Below are positions 45,734 through 54,631 of a stretch of 64,000 nt of DNA, one piece after another. How positions within the stretch are numbered: the first letter of the stretch is position 1; the number at the start of each line of letters is the position of its first letter. Position numbers and translations under genes: made by a program. Source of the stretch: Stieleria varia (GTDB lineage Bacteria > Planctomycetota > Planctomycetia > Pirellulales > Pirellulaceae); the NCBI RefSeq assembly GCF_038443385.1, contig NZ_CP151726.1, positions 6,944,001 to 7,008,000 of the forward strand, read 5' to 3'. The notes under the pieces were generated by a model. The model made no database searches. It was not told the origin of the DNA and saw only the letters and a list, made by a program, of their open reading frames with translations.

Positions 45734-46687
45734 ATGACTCCCTATCAAAAACGCTCTTGCGAACTCACCAAACGTCTCGCGGAAGACTTGAAGATTCGCA
45801 ATTACGCTCAGGCCACCATCGACGCGTACACCTACCACACCAAGCGGTTCGCCGACTTCATCAAAAAACCGCTAGACCGCGTAACCCCGGAAGACGTTCG
45901 ATTGTTCCAGCTTTATCTGATTGAAGAGGTAAAGGGTTCCTACAGCAGCTTCAACCAGGCAGTCTGTGCCTTACGGTTCCTCTACAAACATTCCATCCCC
46001 GTTTCCTGGCCAGTCACCATGCTGCCCTTCGGCAGACGTGAAAAGAAACTGCCCACCGTGCTGAGCCGGAACGAAGTCGACAGGCTGCTCCAGTGCACTC
46101 CCAATCTGAAACATCGAACCTTTCTGATGACACTCTACGCTTGCGGGATGAGGTACTCCGAAGCCGCCAACTTGACCATCGCGGACATCGACTCGGACCG
46201 CATGATGGTCAAGATCGCCTGCGGCAAAGGACGCAAGGAGAGAAGCGTTCCGCTTTCACCGAGGCTCTTGAAAGAGCTCAGGATCTACTGGCTGAAGTAT
46301 CGTCCGGAGGGCTTACTGTTCCCGGGCAACTCGGCCAACAAGACCTACGCCGACACGACAATCCGCAAGGCGATGAAGGAAGCAGGCAAGCGGGCGGGGA
46401 TCAAAAAGAGGATCTTTCCGCACGCTCTGCGTCACAGCTACGCGACCGGACTTCTGGAAGCCGGAGTGGACATTCTGACCATCAGTCGGCTGCTGGGTCA
46501 CGCGAGTTTCCTGACGACGATGATTTATCTGCACTGTCGTCGCGAGCACCTCAGCAGCGCACCGAGCCCGCTGGACTGGCTGCCAGTGAAACAACTGCCG
46601 ACGTACGTGATACCCGAAGAAGGGCCGCCGGAGGAAAACGGGAAACCAAAGAACGACGACGATTCGCAGCCGAGCAAGAAAAGCTAA
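45734..46687 (+). CDS. Tyrosine recombinase/integrase of the IS91-like element
   Basis: 317 residues from ATG 45734 with AGGA upstream. SAM-like N-terminal domain (AQATIDAYTYHTKRFADFIK) and a catalytic domain with Arg in YACGMRYSEAANL, HALRHSYATGL, and LLGHASFLTTMIYLH (His, Tyr). This small recombinase often stands before IS91-type transposases. It lacks the IntI-specific domain, so it is not a second integron integrase. Confidence 0.85.
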   Translation: MTPYQKRSCELTKRLAEDLKIRNYAQATIDAYTYHTKRFADFIKKPLDRVTPEDVRLFQLYLIEEVKGSYSSFNQAVCALRFLYKHSIPVSWPVTMLPFGRREKKLPTVLSRNEVDRLLQCTPNLKHRTFLMTLYACGMRYSEAANLTIADIDSDRMMVKIACGKGRKERSVPLSPRLLKELRIYWLKYRPEGLLFPGNSANKTYADTTIRKAMKEAGKRAGIKKRIFPHALRHSYATGLLEAGVDILTISRLLGHASFLTTMIYLHCRREHLSSAPSPLDWLPVKQLPTYVIPEEGPPEENGKPKNDDDSQPSKKS

Positions 46688-48099
46688 CCGTCGCGGAGAT
46701 TTTGCGGGTCGGTGCGGCGTCGATGGTCGACGCATCGACTTGCGGCCAAGTCCAGAGCGTGCTGGCGAAGCTGTCGCTTTGCCGCACGCATGTGCTTGGC
46801 GGTCGTGAGTATCTGTGCAACGACTGCGGTAAGAGCAGTTCACGGTACAACTCGTGCGGCGACCGCCACTGTCCCCAATGCAGTGGCAGCAAGCGAGTGG
46901 ACTTCAATGACAAGGCGTCCAAGCTGATCCTATCCGGCGTGGCGTACTATCAAGTCGTCTTCACCCTGCCGAGCGATCTCTCCGAGTTGGCACTGGCCAA
47001 CCGAAACGAGCTGGCGGACTTGTTGGTCAGTACGGCTTGGAAGAGTCTTTCGAAAAACATCAAGTCCGAGCAAGACTACGACCCGGCAGCGATCAGCGTA
47101 TTGCACACCTGGAACCAAAAGCTGGAGGCACACTGGCATGTTCACATGCTGGTGCCCGGTGCCGGGCCGAGCTTGAGTGGCGATGACTGGAAAGAAGCCA
47201 AGACGCCGCCGGGGGTTCGCAATTCGGATGGTTACTATCTGGTCGACTCCGAGAAGTTGAAGGAAGACTTCCGTAAGCGGGCGATCGCGAAACTTCGTCG
47301 CTTGCGACGCGACGGCAAACTGAAGCTGGGCGGGAAGTTCGAGTACCTGCAAAGCGATGAGAACTGGGAGGTGTTCGTCAAGAACCTGGAGTCGACCCAA
47401 TGGGTTGCCTACATCCAACCGCCGCCCAGAGAGACCAGTGGTGGCGGCGAAGTGGTCAACTACCTGACGCGTTACTTGACCGGCGGTCCGATCAGCAACC
47501 ACCGCATCACCGCTGCGGACAGCGACGAGGTGGTCTTCATGGCCCGTGAAGGAAAACGTGTGGGCGGTGAGCGGGAACAAGTCCCGATCAAGCTATCAGT
47601 GCCCGAGTTCACCCGCCGCTGGTGTCTGCACATCCAACCGGACCAGTTGACCAAGTCTCGGTACTTTGGCGGTTGGAGCAACAACCGACTGGCAGGCTAC
47701 ATGGCTCGTTGTCAGGAGTTGCTGGGGACAGAGCCGGATGTCTCGGAAACGCCGACCGAAGCGGTCGATTCGATGGACTCGCAGTGGGAGCCTCCATCGT
47801 TGCCCGAGTGTGCGCACTGCGGGAGCATCGAGCTAAGTTTGGTGTGTGAAACGCCCAAGCCGACGTGGAAGGAGTTGTTCTGGCGAGAGAGTGAGACGTG
47901 TCCGGAGTGGTACGCGGAGCGCCAGCGGGAGTCACACCGAGAGTTCTGGACGGCCCACTACGGTTCGGATTATTACGACTGGTACCTGGAAACGCAGGTA
48001 GAAGTCGCAAAGGAAACGGGACCGGAACCGGCAAAAGCGATCCAGATGTACCTGCCTGGTTTGACACCGGGAGTGTCGTTCGAGATAGAATCTTTTTGA
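46681..48099 (+). CDS. IS91-family transposase
   Basis: About 470 residues. The zinc-binding N-terminus (YLCNDCGKSS, SCGDRHCPQCSG) precedes the HUH/Y2 domain with HTWNQKLEAHWHVHMLVPG (HUH-like His motif) and YLTRYLTGGPISNHR. Rolling-circle single-strand transposition is expected. The start is unclear: the frame is -1 to the recombinase, no ATG or GTG is near, TTG 46702 is possible, and an AAGAAAAGC run at the recombinase end could allow -1 frameshifting to a fusion. Confidence 0.8.
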   Translation, partial: KLTVAEILRVGAASMVDASTCGQVQSVLAKLSLCRTHVLGGREYLCNDCGKSSSRYNSCGDRHCPQCSGSKRVDFNDKASKLILSGVAYYQVVFTLPSDLSELALANRNELADLLVSTAWKSLSKNIKSEQDYDPAAISVLHTWNQKLEAHWHVHMLVPGAGPSLSGDDWKEAKTPPGVRNSDGYYLVDSEKLKEDFRKRAIAKLRRLRRDGKLKLGGKFEYLQSDENWEVFVKNLESTQWVAYIQPPPRETSGGGEVVNYLTRYLTGGPISNHRITAADSDEVVFMAREGKRVGGEREQVPIKLSVPEFTRRWCLHIQPDQLTKSRYFGGWSNNRLAGYMARCQELLGTEPDVSETPTEAVDSMDSQWEPPSLPECAHCGSIELSLVCETPKPTWKELFWRESETCPEWYAERQRESHREFWTAHYGSDYYDWYLETQVEVAKETGPEPAKAIQMYLPGLTPGVSFEIESF

Positions 48100-48233
48100 G
48101 GGTGGATTGGACGCTCCGATCCAAGTCCTACGGGACGTCAACCTCCGACAAAGCTCAACGCCCGATCTATGCATGCACGTCCTGTGCCTGCATAGATCGC
48201 AATTCGTTCAATTCGTTTATCCGACAAGAATCC

Positions 48234-48890
48234 ATGACGACAATCCTCAAAATCGACGCTAGCGCCCGTGGTGAGCGTTCACTTACGCGGCGACTCTCTT
48301 CGCATTTCGTGCGAAACTGGTTGAAGCACTGTCCGGAAGATGTGGTCGTCGAACGCGACGTTGGCAGAGACGCGCCTCCTCCCGTGACCGAAGAATGGAT
48401 TGCTTGCGCTTTCACGCCTCCTTCCGACCGATCAGAAGAGCAGGCTAAAATGCTTACGCTTTCGGATATCCTTATTGCAGAGCTTGCGACTGCTGACATC
48501 ATTTTGCTTGGTACGCCGATGTATAATTATGGTATGCCTTCATCGCTGAAAGCGTGGTTCGACCAAGTCATTCGCATCAACAAGACCTTCTCTTTCGATC
48601 TTGGTCGCGGAGACTTTCCGCTCGAGCCGATTCTATCCGACAAGACGCTCGTCATCCTTACTTCATCGGGTGAATTCGGATTCGACACTGGAGGAGTACG
48701 GGAACACATGAATCACTTGGTGCCTCACATAAAGACTTGTTCTTTCTATCTTGGCGTGAATGGGGACGAATACATTCACCACATCGGGATTGAATATCAA
48801 GAGTTTGGCGATGACCGCCATCGTAGATCCATTGACGAAGCGCAAAATGGCGTCGCTACACTCGTCGAAAAGCTGGTCACAGCCATGTAG
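48234..48890 (+). CDS. azoR: Cassette 28: FMN-dependent NADH-azoreductase / quinone reductase
   Basis: 218 residues from ATG 48234, 28 bases after the probable cassette start GTTC at 48206. Flavodoxin-like fold: ILKIDASARGERSLTR (FMN phosphate loop), LLGTPMYNYGMPSSLKAWFD (isoalloxazine site) and TSSGEFGF. It reduces quinones, nitro or azo compounds with NAD(P)H. It is the one well-known catabolic enzyme of the array; separated from its original upstream border by the IS91-like element and followed by an attC split by an intron. Confidence 0.85.
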   Translation: MTTILKIDASARGERSLTRRLSSHFVRNWLKHCPEDVVVERDVGRDAPPPVTEEWIACAFTPPSDRSEEQAKMLTLSDILIAELATADIILLGTPMYNYGMPSSLKAWFDQVIRINKTFSFDLGRGDFPLEPILSDKTLVILTSSGEFGFDTGGVREHMNHLVPHIKTCSFYLGVNGDEYIHHIGIEYQEFGDDRHRRSIDEAQNGVATLVEKLVTAM

Positions 48891-48923
48891 CGGTTCGGTA
48901 CTCCAAAAGCTCGGATAACCATG

Positions 48924-50938
48924 ATCGAGATAGGGGCCCGGTTGCCCGGGACCCCTCTCACACCACCGTACATGCGGGTCCGCATACGGCGGTTCATTTC
49001 TTGGAAGCAAACTTGCTCCAAATCGCCTCAAGGCTCGCTAGTCCGTTCTTATTGAGATAGTCGATCGAGATCGCGACATGCATCGCAGCACTCGATGACA
49101 TCACCCAAGGTCCGCGGCCACTGCTACCATGGGAAATGGCTTCGTCACGACGGACGCCGAGCTTCAGCAACATCCGAATTCGGGTGCGGACTCGGTACCA
49201 CTGTTTCCAGTAGCAGGCGCGGATGCGCCGTCGGGTCCACTTGTCCAAACTCTGCACTTGCTTCTTACCCAGTCCGTAGTGAAAGTAACCTACCCAGCCT
49301 TGGAAGTAGCGTCGAAGCTCCAGGAAACGCGATTGAATCGATCGACCACCGTTACGACGGGTGATTTCTCGCACTCGCGCCTTGAACTTCTTCAGATTCT
49401 TCGGGCTGACACCCAGCCGTCCACCGAAGCCGCGGAAGGTGTAGCCGAGAAAATCGACCACCTCCGTCGGACAGATACGGCTCTTGTCGTGGTTGACCAC
49501 GAGTTTTAGCTTGGATGTCAGGTAGCGTTCTACCGATCGAAAGACACGTGTGGCTGACTGCTCAGTCTTGGAGAACACCAAGAAGTCATCCGCGTAGCGA
49601 ACGAAGCGGTGACCGCGTTTCTCCATTTCTTTGTCGAAATCATCCAGCAGGATGTTCGCAAGCAACGGTGAAAGTGGCCCGCCTTGCATCGTTCCTTCGG
49701 TCGAAGGTTGCCAATCGGTATCGACCATCACACCCGCTCGTAAATAGTTCCCGATCAGACGCAGCAGTCGCTTGTCGCGGACCTTGCGAGACACACGGTG
49801 CATCAATACATCGTGCTGCACGCGGTCGAAAAATTTCGACAGGTCCATGTCGACGCACCAGCGGTAGCCGGCTTGAATGTGCGTTTGAACGAGATGGATC
49901 GCTTCGTGAGCGGAGCGGTGAGGCCGAAATCCGAAACTTGATTCGGAGAAGTCCGGATCAAAGATCGGGGTTAGGACTAACAGGAGGGCTTGTTGAACGA
50001 GGCGATCCACTACGTTTGGGATTCCGAGGTGTCGCTCGCCGCCGTCCGGTTTGGGAATCGACTTACGCCGGACGGGGCCGGGCTTGTAAGTTCCTTCCAA
50101 CAGTTGTTGTCGAAGCACCGGCCAGAGTTCCGGAAAGTGGTTTGGGAATTCGTCGATCGTGATGCCATCGGGGCCAGGGGCTCCGCGGTTGGATCGGACT
50201 CGTGCCCAGGCACATTCGAGGTTGTCGGTGTCGACAATTTGTTCCATGAGGTTCTGTGGAACAGCGTTCAAGGCTGGCTTCTCGATGGACGCCGAGCCCG
50301 AGTGACCGGTAAGGGACTCCCAAGAGCACGGGCCTTTCATGTCTTCCGCTCCTTGCTGGTTGCCGGAATGAGGTTTTGTGTGTTTGGGTCGGTTCGAATT
50401 CATCGATGGTTCTTCCTTGTCAAGAAACGTTCGGTCCTTTCCGTTGCCGCTGGATTGCGGCAGATCGGTACAATGACCTCTGCTGACTTCTCAGAGCACG
50501 AGTCAGGTCACCCTGGTCGTCCCGCCTTTCGGGCAAGCCCTACTCGCGGGTACGCGTCTGAGATCTCCCCGAATAAGGGACGTGAACTTTCGCTGCGCGA
50601 GTACGCGATCTACTCAGGAGGTTGTCGGAAACGGGTTTTGCAGTCCTCGGGCCGCTCACCCCAATGACTCCCAGAGCCTCTATCGCGTTTCTATTCGTTA
50701 CCCCGCAGTTTTGGCGGAATGCTGCCGGTTGCTACGCCGATCGAGCATCGCAGGCTTCCTCCCCACGGTTTGTCGCCTTGTGCGCAGTTGCCGGGCATCT
50801 TGGAGACAGGGCCTAGTACTTCATCTTGAAAGATTACATTTGGTATACTGTCCTTCGTTTCAAGTTCCGAGTTCGTACAGGGGACTGGCTTCCCGAAGGA
50901 AGCGGCACCCCACAAGTTCACGCCCATGTCGGGCGTAC
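48924..50938 (-). mobile_element. Group II intron (class C-like) inserted in attC 28
   Basis: About 2.0 kb, minus strand, opposite to the cassettes. The 5' end reads GTACGCCCGACATGGGC at 50938; 5' ribozyme domains fill 50404-50938. Domain V is the helix GCCGTATGCGG...CCGCATGTACGG near 48963-48992, followed by GTGTGAGAGGGG and a domain VI ending TATCTCGAT. Such ends fit bacterial class C introns, known for attC-targeting members. Confidence 0.8.
48994..50403 (-). CDS. ltrA: Group II intron reverse transcriptase/maturase
   Basis: 469 residues. Reverse transcriptase blocks: NRGAPGPDGITIDEF, SIPKPDGGERHLGIP, SSFGFRPHRSAHEA, DMDLSKFFDRVQHD, GGPLSPLLANILL, the active site RYADDFLVF and VVDFLGYTFRG; the maturase X region follows (RRYFQGWVGYFHYG). 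No endonuclease HNH domain is visible, as in class C. The frame is intact, so this intron may still move. Confidence 0.92.
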   Translation of the reverse strand: MNSNRPKHTKPHSGNQQGAEDMKGPCSWESLTGHSGSASIEKPALNAVPQNLMEQIVDTDNLECAWARVRSNRGAPGPDGITIDEFPNHFPELWPVLRQQLLEGTYKPGPVRRKSIPKPDGGERHLGIPNVVDRLVQQALLLVLTPIFDPDFSESSFGFRPHRSAHEAIHLVQTHIQAGYRWCVDMDLSKFFDRVQHDVLMHRVSRKVRDKRLLRLIGNYLRAGVMVDTDWQPSTEGTMQGGPLSPLLANILLDDFDKEMEKRGHRFVRYADDFLVFSKTEQSATRVFRSVERYLTSKLKLVVNHDKSRICPTEVVDFLGYTFRGFGGRLGVSPKNLKKFKARVREITRRNGGRSIQSRFLELRRYFQGWVGYFHYGLGKKQVQSLDKWTRRRIRACYWKQWYRVRTRIRMLLKLGVRRDEAISHGSSGRGPWVMSSSAAMHVAISIDYLNKNGLASLEAIWSKFASKK

Positions 50939-51045
50939 CGGTGCACCGAAGCCGCCGGTGACGCGTTTTTTGAAACCAAAGTTTATTGGCGGCGGCTCGG
51001 TTACCGCCGTCGTTCCCCGATCGAAGATTGGAGTCGCCTGACTTT

Positions 51046-51366
51046 GTGAACGCACAACGACAACGTCAACCGTTTTACGTTCGGCTGGCGATTGTTTCGG
51101 CTGCAACGGGAATCGTCGGCTGGCTTACATGGAGTTTCGGTTCGTCATTCGTCGACCCAGGTACACATGCGAGGCTACACGATCTGCTGCCGGCGATTGG
51201 CTCGTCAATCATGTCCGTGTGTTCGTTGATGTTCATGCTGGTCGCAGTCGTCACGGTCAATGATTGCGTTCGCAATGGGACATTCAATCGGAAGCATGCA
51301 ATCGTCCTTGTTGTAGCGGCTTGCATTACGCTGGCGGCGGGCGTCGATGGTGCATACCCACGCTGA
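51046..51366 (+). CDS. Cassette 29: small integral membrane protein
   Basis: 106 residues from GTG 51046; cassette border 51012 (GTTCCCC). Three hydrophobic segments (LAIVSAATGIVGWLTWSFGS; IMSVCSLMFMLVAVVTV; IVLVVAACITLAAG). No family recognised. Confidence 0.65.
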   Translation: MNAQRQRQPFYVRLAIVSAATGIVGWLTWSFGSSFVDPGTHARLHDLLPAIGSSIMSVCSLMFMLVAVVTVNDCVRNGTFNRKHAIVLVVAACITLAAGVDGAYPR

Positions 51367-51411
51367 ACTGGATTCTGATATCATGAGCAACGGCCCGGCT
51401 GACCCAAAGAC

Positions 51412-51502
51412 GGGGAACCATCGCGTGCACCCGAGTACGCGAGCCGGGCGGTTTCGAAGTTGACAATCTTTCGCGCGTACCGGGTGACGCGTGCCGTTCA
51501 CC
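51412..51502 (+). other. attC 29
   Basis: R'' GGGGAAC is the exact complement of GTTCCCC; stem CGCGTGCACCCGAGTACGCG against CGCGTACCGGGTGACGCG. Confidence 0.85.
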
Positions 51503-51532
51503 GAGTGACATACCGAGGATCATTAAACAAAC

Positions 51533-51961
51533 GTGATTCCTGATTTCAGAGACGATGGGTACTTGCCCGAGGGTTTGTACGTTGCTTCCGAAGCTGATGC
51601 TACGTTTCGTTTCGGCACTGCGACGCGGCCGCGTCAGAGACTTGCGCTGCGGCTCCGGCGATGGCTCGAACTTGCACGTGTCATCGACGCGAAACGATTT
51701 TTCGTTGATGGCAGTTTCGTTACATCAAAACCGGACCCCGATGACGTTGATGCGGTTGTGTGGCTGCCCGATGATTTTGCTGAACGCTTGGAACGCGGAG
51801 ATTTGGAAGCCGTGGAACTCGATTCCATGCTTGTAACTCGGCGTCCTGAAGAGCTGTTCGCTGCCGAAGATAGACGTGACTGGGAAGATTGGTTAGAATT
51901 CTTTAGTAGGACCCGTGAGGCAGACAATCGACGCAAGGGTGTAGTCGAGATACAACTATGA
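51533..51961 (+). CDS. Cassette 30, gene 1: nucleotidyltransferase-like protein, possible toxin-antitoxin component
   Basis: 142 residues from GTG 51533; border 51496 (GTTCACC). FFVDGSFVTSKPDPDDVDAV resembles the GS-x-D-x-D nucleotidyltransferase core seen in DUF6932-type proteins. Its TGA overlaps the ATG of gene 2 by four bases. A toxin-antitoxin role is suggested by the tight two-gene cassette, but not proven. Confidence 0.6.
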   Translation: MIPDFRDDGYLPEGLYVASEADATFRFGTATRPRQRLALRLRRWLELARVIDAKRFFVDGSFVTSKPDPDDVDAVVWLPDDFAERLERGDLEAVELDSMLVTRRPEELFAAEDRRDWEDWLEFFSRTREADNRRKGVVEIQL

Positions 51962-52161
51962 TCCATAACGCTATCGAATACGAAAAAGCTCAAACCGAAC
52001 TGCGCGATTTGCAATCGCGTCTGGAGGCGCTACAGGCAGACCATCCGATCGGCGAGAAAGGCTTCACCAAGGCTGGTATTCGCAAACTGATTGCGCGACT
52101 AAACGAAGAGCTCGCTGTGTTTGAGGGCAGCTCAGAAGCGAGATCGCCCACCACAGGTTAG
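51958..52161 (+). CDS. Cassette 30, gene 2: small coiled-coil protein
   Basis: 67 residues, ATGA overlap with gene 1. Almost wholly helical (EYEKAQTELRDLQSRLEALQ), then GFTKAGIRKLIARLNEEL. It looks like an antitoxin-type partner of gene 1; no named family. Confidence 0.6.
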   Translation: MIHNAIEYEKAQTELRDLQSRLEALQADHPIGEKGFTKAGIRKLIARLNEELAVFEGSSEARSPTTG

Positions 52162-52173
52162 TCTGAATTGCGC

Positions 52174-52263
52174 GGGGAACCAAGCGATGCAACGGAGCCG
52201 AGCTTGCATGGTTTTACGAATGGAAAGTCAACTCTCCCGGCCCGCTGATCGCCACCGTTCTGT
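52174..52263 (+). other. attC 30
   Basis: R'' GGGGAAC against start GTTCACC, one mismatch; stem GCGATGCAACGGAGCCGAG against the CCCGGCCCGCTGATCGC side. Confidence 0.8.
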
Positions 52264-52269
52264 GCAACA

Positions 52270-52887
52270 GTGAATCCGTACTCACCACCCGCTGACACCA
52301 CGGCCAATCATGACACTCTTTCAGGTTGTGCCGTTCCTGGCAAGCCACCAATCGTGATAGATGCCGAATTCGCGAAACTGGGATTCGCTAACATTCGAAA
52401 GCAACACGTTCGGGAACACGTTCGGGAACACGTTCGGGAACACGTTCGGGAACACGTTGCACAACGTGTCTACTCGCTTCGCTGGCGCTGGGCATTCATC
52501 CCATTGGAACATTACTTCTATCTCTATTGCCTACCCGATTACCTTACGCCGACGTTTGAGCTTCTGCATTCAATCCATCGGGATACCCTTGACCATCACG
52601 ACAGTCAGTATAGATTCCCACCATGGGCGGGACTGCCAGTCAGATTTGTCGGCTCATTGATCTTTCACGTGAATGCCGTACCTCTCGAAGATGAAAGGAG
52701 AATCACCTCTGGCCGATTACCCAATCAAACCGGGCGTCCTCACGGGATATTCTCCTTCAACACTCACACAGAAGCTTCAGTTTTCACGCCCAACATCGGC
52801 TACTCAATTCCAAACCGTCGTGCGAACGAGTTTTTCACCTCAATCGTTGACAGCGTGAACTGCACAGAACCATGGGTATCGGGATAG
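52270..52887 (+). CDS. Cassette 31: hypothetical protein with REHV repeats, truncated by an intron
   Basis: 205 residues from GTG 52270; border 52257 (GTTCTGT). A 12-bp unit (CACGTTCGGGAA) repeated in tandem at about 52405-52455 encodes HVREHVREHVREHV, a slip-prone helix. The final codons and stop (52885-52887) lie in intron DNA; joining the exons would continue the frame to a TGA inside the rebuilt attC at 54616. Family unknown. Confidence 0.6.
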   Translation: MNPYSPPADTTANHDTLSGCAVPGKPPIVIDAEFAKLGFANIRKQHVREHVREHVREHVREHVAQRVYSLRWRWAFIPLEHYFYLYCLPDYLTPTFELLHSIHRDTLDHHDSQYRFPPWAGLPVRFVGSLIFHVNAVPLEDERRITSGRLPNQTGRPHGIFSFNTHTEASVFTPNIGYSIPNRRANEFFTSIVDSVNCTEPWVSG

Positions 52888-54549
52888 GGGCCCGGTTGCC
52901 CGGGCCCCCTCCCACAACACCTAGCATGCGGGTCCGCACTAGATCGATGAATACAGTGCGTTTCGCCGCAAGGATGCAAGCGATAGCCAGCACTCGTCAA
53001 GAATAAACAAGCCCTCGGCGGCCAGGTACTCGTTGGATAAAGCTCACTGGACACCTGACGTCGTGGAAAGACGCTCTGCCTGCCAACCAACACGGGCCCT
53101 TGCCGCTCATCGCAAAGCCACGAGCGACACGATAGGACACGCCCAACGACATCAGATTCTTCAGACGGGTCTTCGATTTCCGCCACTGTTTCCAGTAACA
53201 GGCGCGTACCCGACGGCCTGCGTTGATCAGTTTTGGGGCATTTGTCTAAGTTGGTGAACGTTGTCTTTACTTGATCCAACGCGAAGTACCCTAACCAACC
53301 CCGTGCGTAGGATGCGAAAGCCTTGTAACGCGATTCCATCGAGACGCCTCGGTTTCTACGAAAGATCTCCGAGGCACGCTCTTTGAATGCCTTCAGCTTC
53401 TTACCACTGACCCGTATTTGGCCGCCGTAGCCACGAAACTTATAGCCCACGTACTCAAGCCCATCCGTTTTGCGGATGTTGCTCTTGTCGTGGTTGACGG
53501 TCAACTTCAATCGGTCGGTCAAGAAGCGTTCGGTGCTCGCGTACACACGCTGCGCCGCCGCTTCGGTCTTTGTGAAAATCACAAAGTCGTCTGCATAGCT
53601 GTTACCATTCGTTCGATTTGACCAGACTCCAACCGGCCTCGTGCCGGTGGTGAATCCGACTGACTGGCTACGACACCGCAGGCCCAAAGCAACCCATCTC
53701 CCCACTGGCCACGTGCCGGTGGCAAAGGGACCAACGCGACTTGAGATGGCCAGTGATCGTCCTTGCTTCCACCGGCACGAGGCCGGAGGGGAGCCAAGCA
53801 AATCGGCCGCTTCTTTGTAACTCATCAGTCTTGCTTCCACCGGGTCAAGCCCGGATGGAGAGCGAGGAAGCATCAGAGTTCATCGGTGGTTCGTTCCTTG
53901 TCTTGTGACGTTCACGCCTTTGTGTCGCCGTTGGACTCGGCGGGTCACTCCTATGCCTTCTGCTGCCGACTTCGATCGTGGGTTCGTGTTACCACGGCCC
54001 ACCCCGCGTTGGAGCAAGCTCTACTAGCGGGCACAGGATGAAGTCCTCCCCAAATAAGGGACGTTTCAAGACGCGACGGTCTTGAAACACGTGATCTATC
54101 CCCACCCAAGCTCCTCATCTACCTCCACCAACTTTTCCGGTTCGGTTTCGCTGTCAGCAGCCAGCGGATTTTTTGGAATCGCACAGCGATGGGCCTGCAG
54201 TGTCGGCCTCTATAGGGTTTCTGTTCCGTGCTACTGCAAGCTCCGCGCGGACCCGATGGGTCTTGGCGTGAATGCGTCTGGAAACGAATTGCGTTGAACC
54301 ATGCCCGAATCGGCGGGACTGACCCTATGACCCGGACGGTTCTCGGCGGCTATCCAGCTTGACGCTCACATTCGCAAGCTTCCTCCCCACGGTTTGCCAC
54401 CTTGTGCGCAGTTGCCTGGCATCTTCGAGACAGGGCCTCGTACTTACATCGTTGGGATCTACATTGGGTATACTGTCTCCTACTGGAAGTAACCGGAACT
54501 AAGTACAGGGGACTTTCACCCCACAAGATCAAGCCCATGTTGGGCGTAC
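52878..54549 (-). mobile_element. Degenerate group II intron (class C-like) inserted in attC 31
   Basis: About 1.7 kb, same orientation and same 5' sequence (GTACGCCCAACATGGGC) as the intact intron. 3' part with domain V/VI (CTAGTGCGGACCCGCATGCTAG, then ..CCCCTATCCCGAT). The 5' half of the reverse transcriptase is lost and replaced near 53610-53860 by unrelated repeats (CGGCCTCGTGCCGGTGG type). Confidence 0.7.
53000..53610 (-). pseudogene. Reverse transcriptase/maturase remnant
   Basis: From about 53610 leftward the frame reads SYADDFVIFTKTEAAAQRVY, LKLTVNHDKSNI, YVGYKFRGYGG, RGWLGYFALDQV, close to the intact maturase, then leaves frame with that protein near 53230. Blocks before the YADD site are absent. 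Not functional. Confidence 0.75.
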
Positions 54550-54631
54550 TGCACGTGAAGCCGGACTGGCGAGTGTTTTTGAAATGGAGAGTCGCTCGTT
54601 CCGGCTCGGCTACCCCTGACGTTACGGCATC

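Larger units (their letters stand above)
45273..48205 (+). mobile_element. IS91-like element with tyrosine recombinase
   Basis: Contains a tyrosine recombinase and an IS91-type transposase in overlapping order. The left side begins at the cassette border (GTTGAACTTAATCGG). On the right a hairpin with arms GATCTATGCA / TGCATAGATC (about 48164-48199) fits an oriIS, and the element probably stops before GTTC at 48206. IS91 is known to insert beside GTTC/CTTG, so it appears to have used the GTTC border of the azoreductase cassette. About 370 bases before the recombinase hold no gene. Limits are inferred. Confidence 0.6.
48913..51018 (+). other. attC 28, split by a group II intron
   Basis: The left part (48913-48923, GGATAACCATG) and right part (50939-51018, starting CGGTGCACCG) rejoin to an attC with seven bases between AAC and TGCACC, as in intact sites. 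Stem CGGTGCACCGAAGCCGCCG against CGGCGGCTCGGTTACCG. Confidence 0.75.
52864..54627 (+). other. attC 31, split by a degraded group II intron
   Basis: Left part 52864-52877 (ACAGAACCATGGGT), right part from 54550 (TGCACGTGAAGCCGG). R'' ACAGAAC is the exact complement of GTTCTGT. Again seven bases separate AAC and TGCAC after joining, so the insertion point equals that in attC 28. Confidence 0.7.

Noticed and set aside
45734..46687. Second integron integrase
   Set aside because: It lacks the IntI-specific domain and is coupled to an IS91 transposase.
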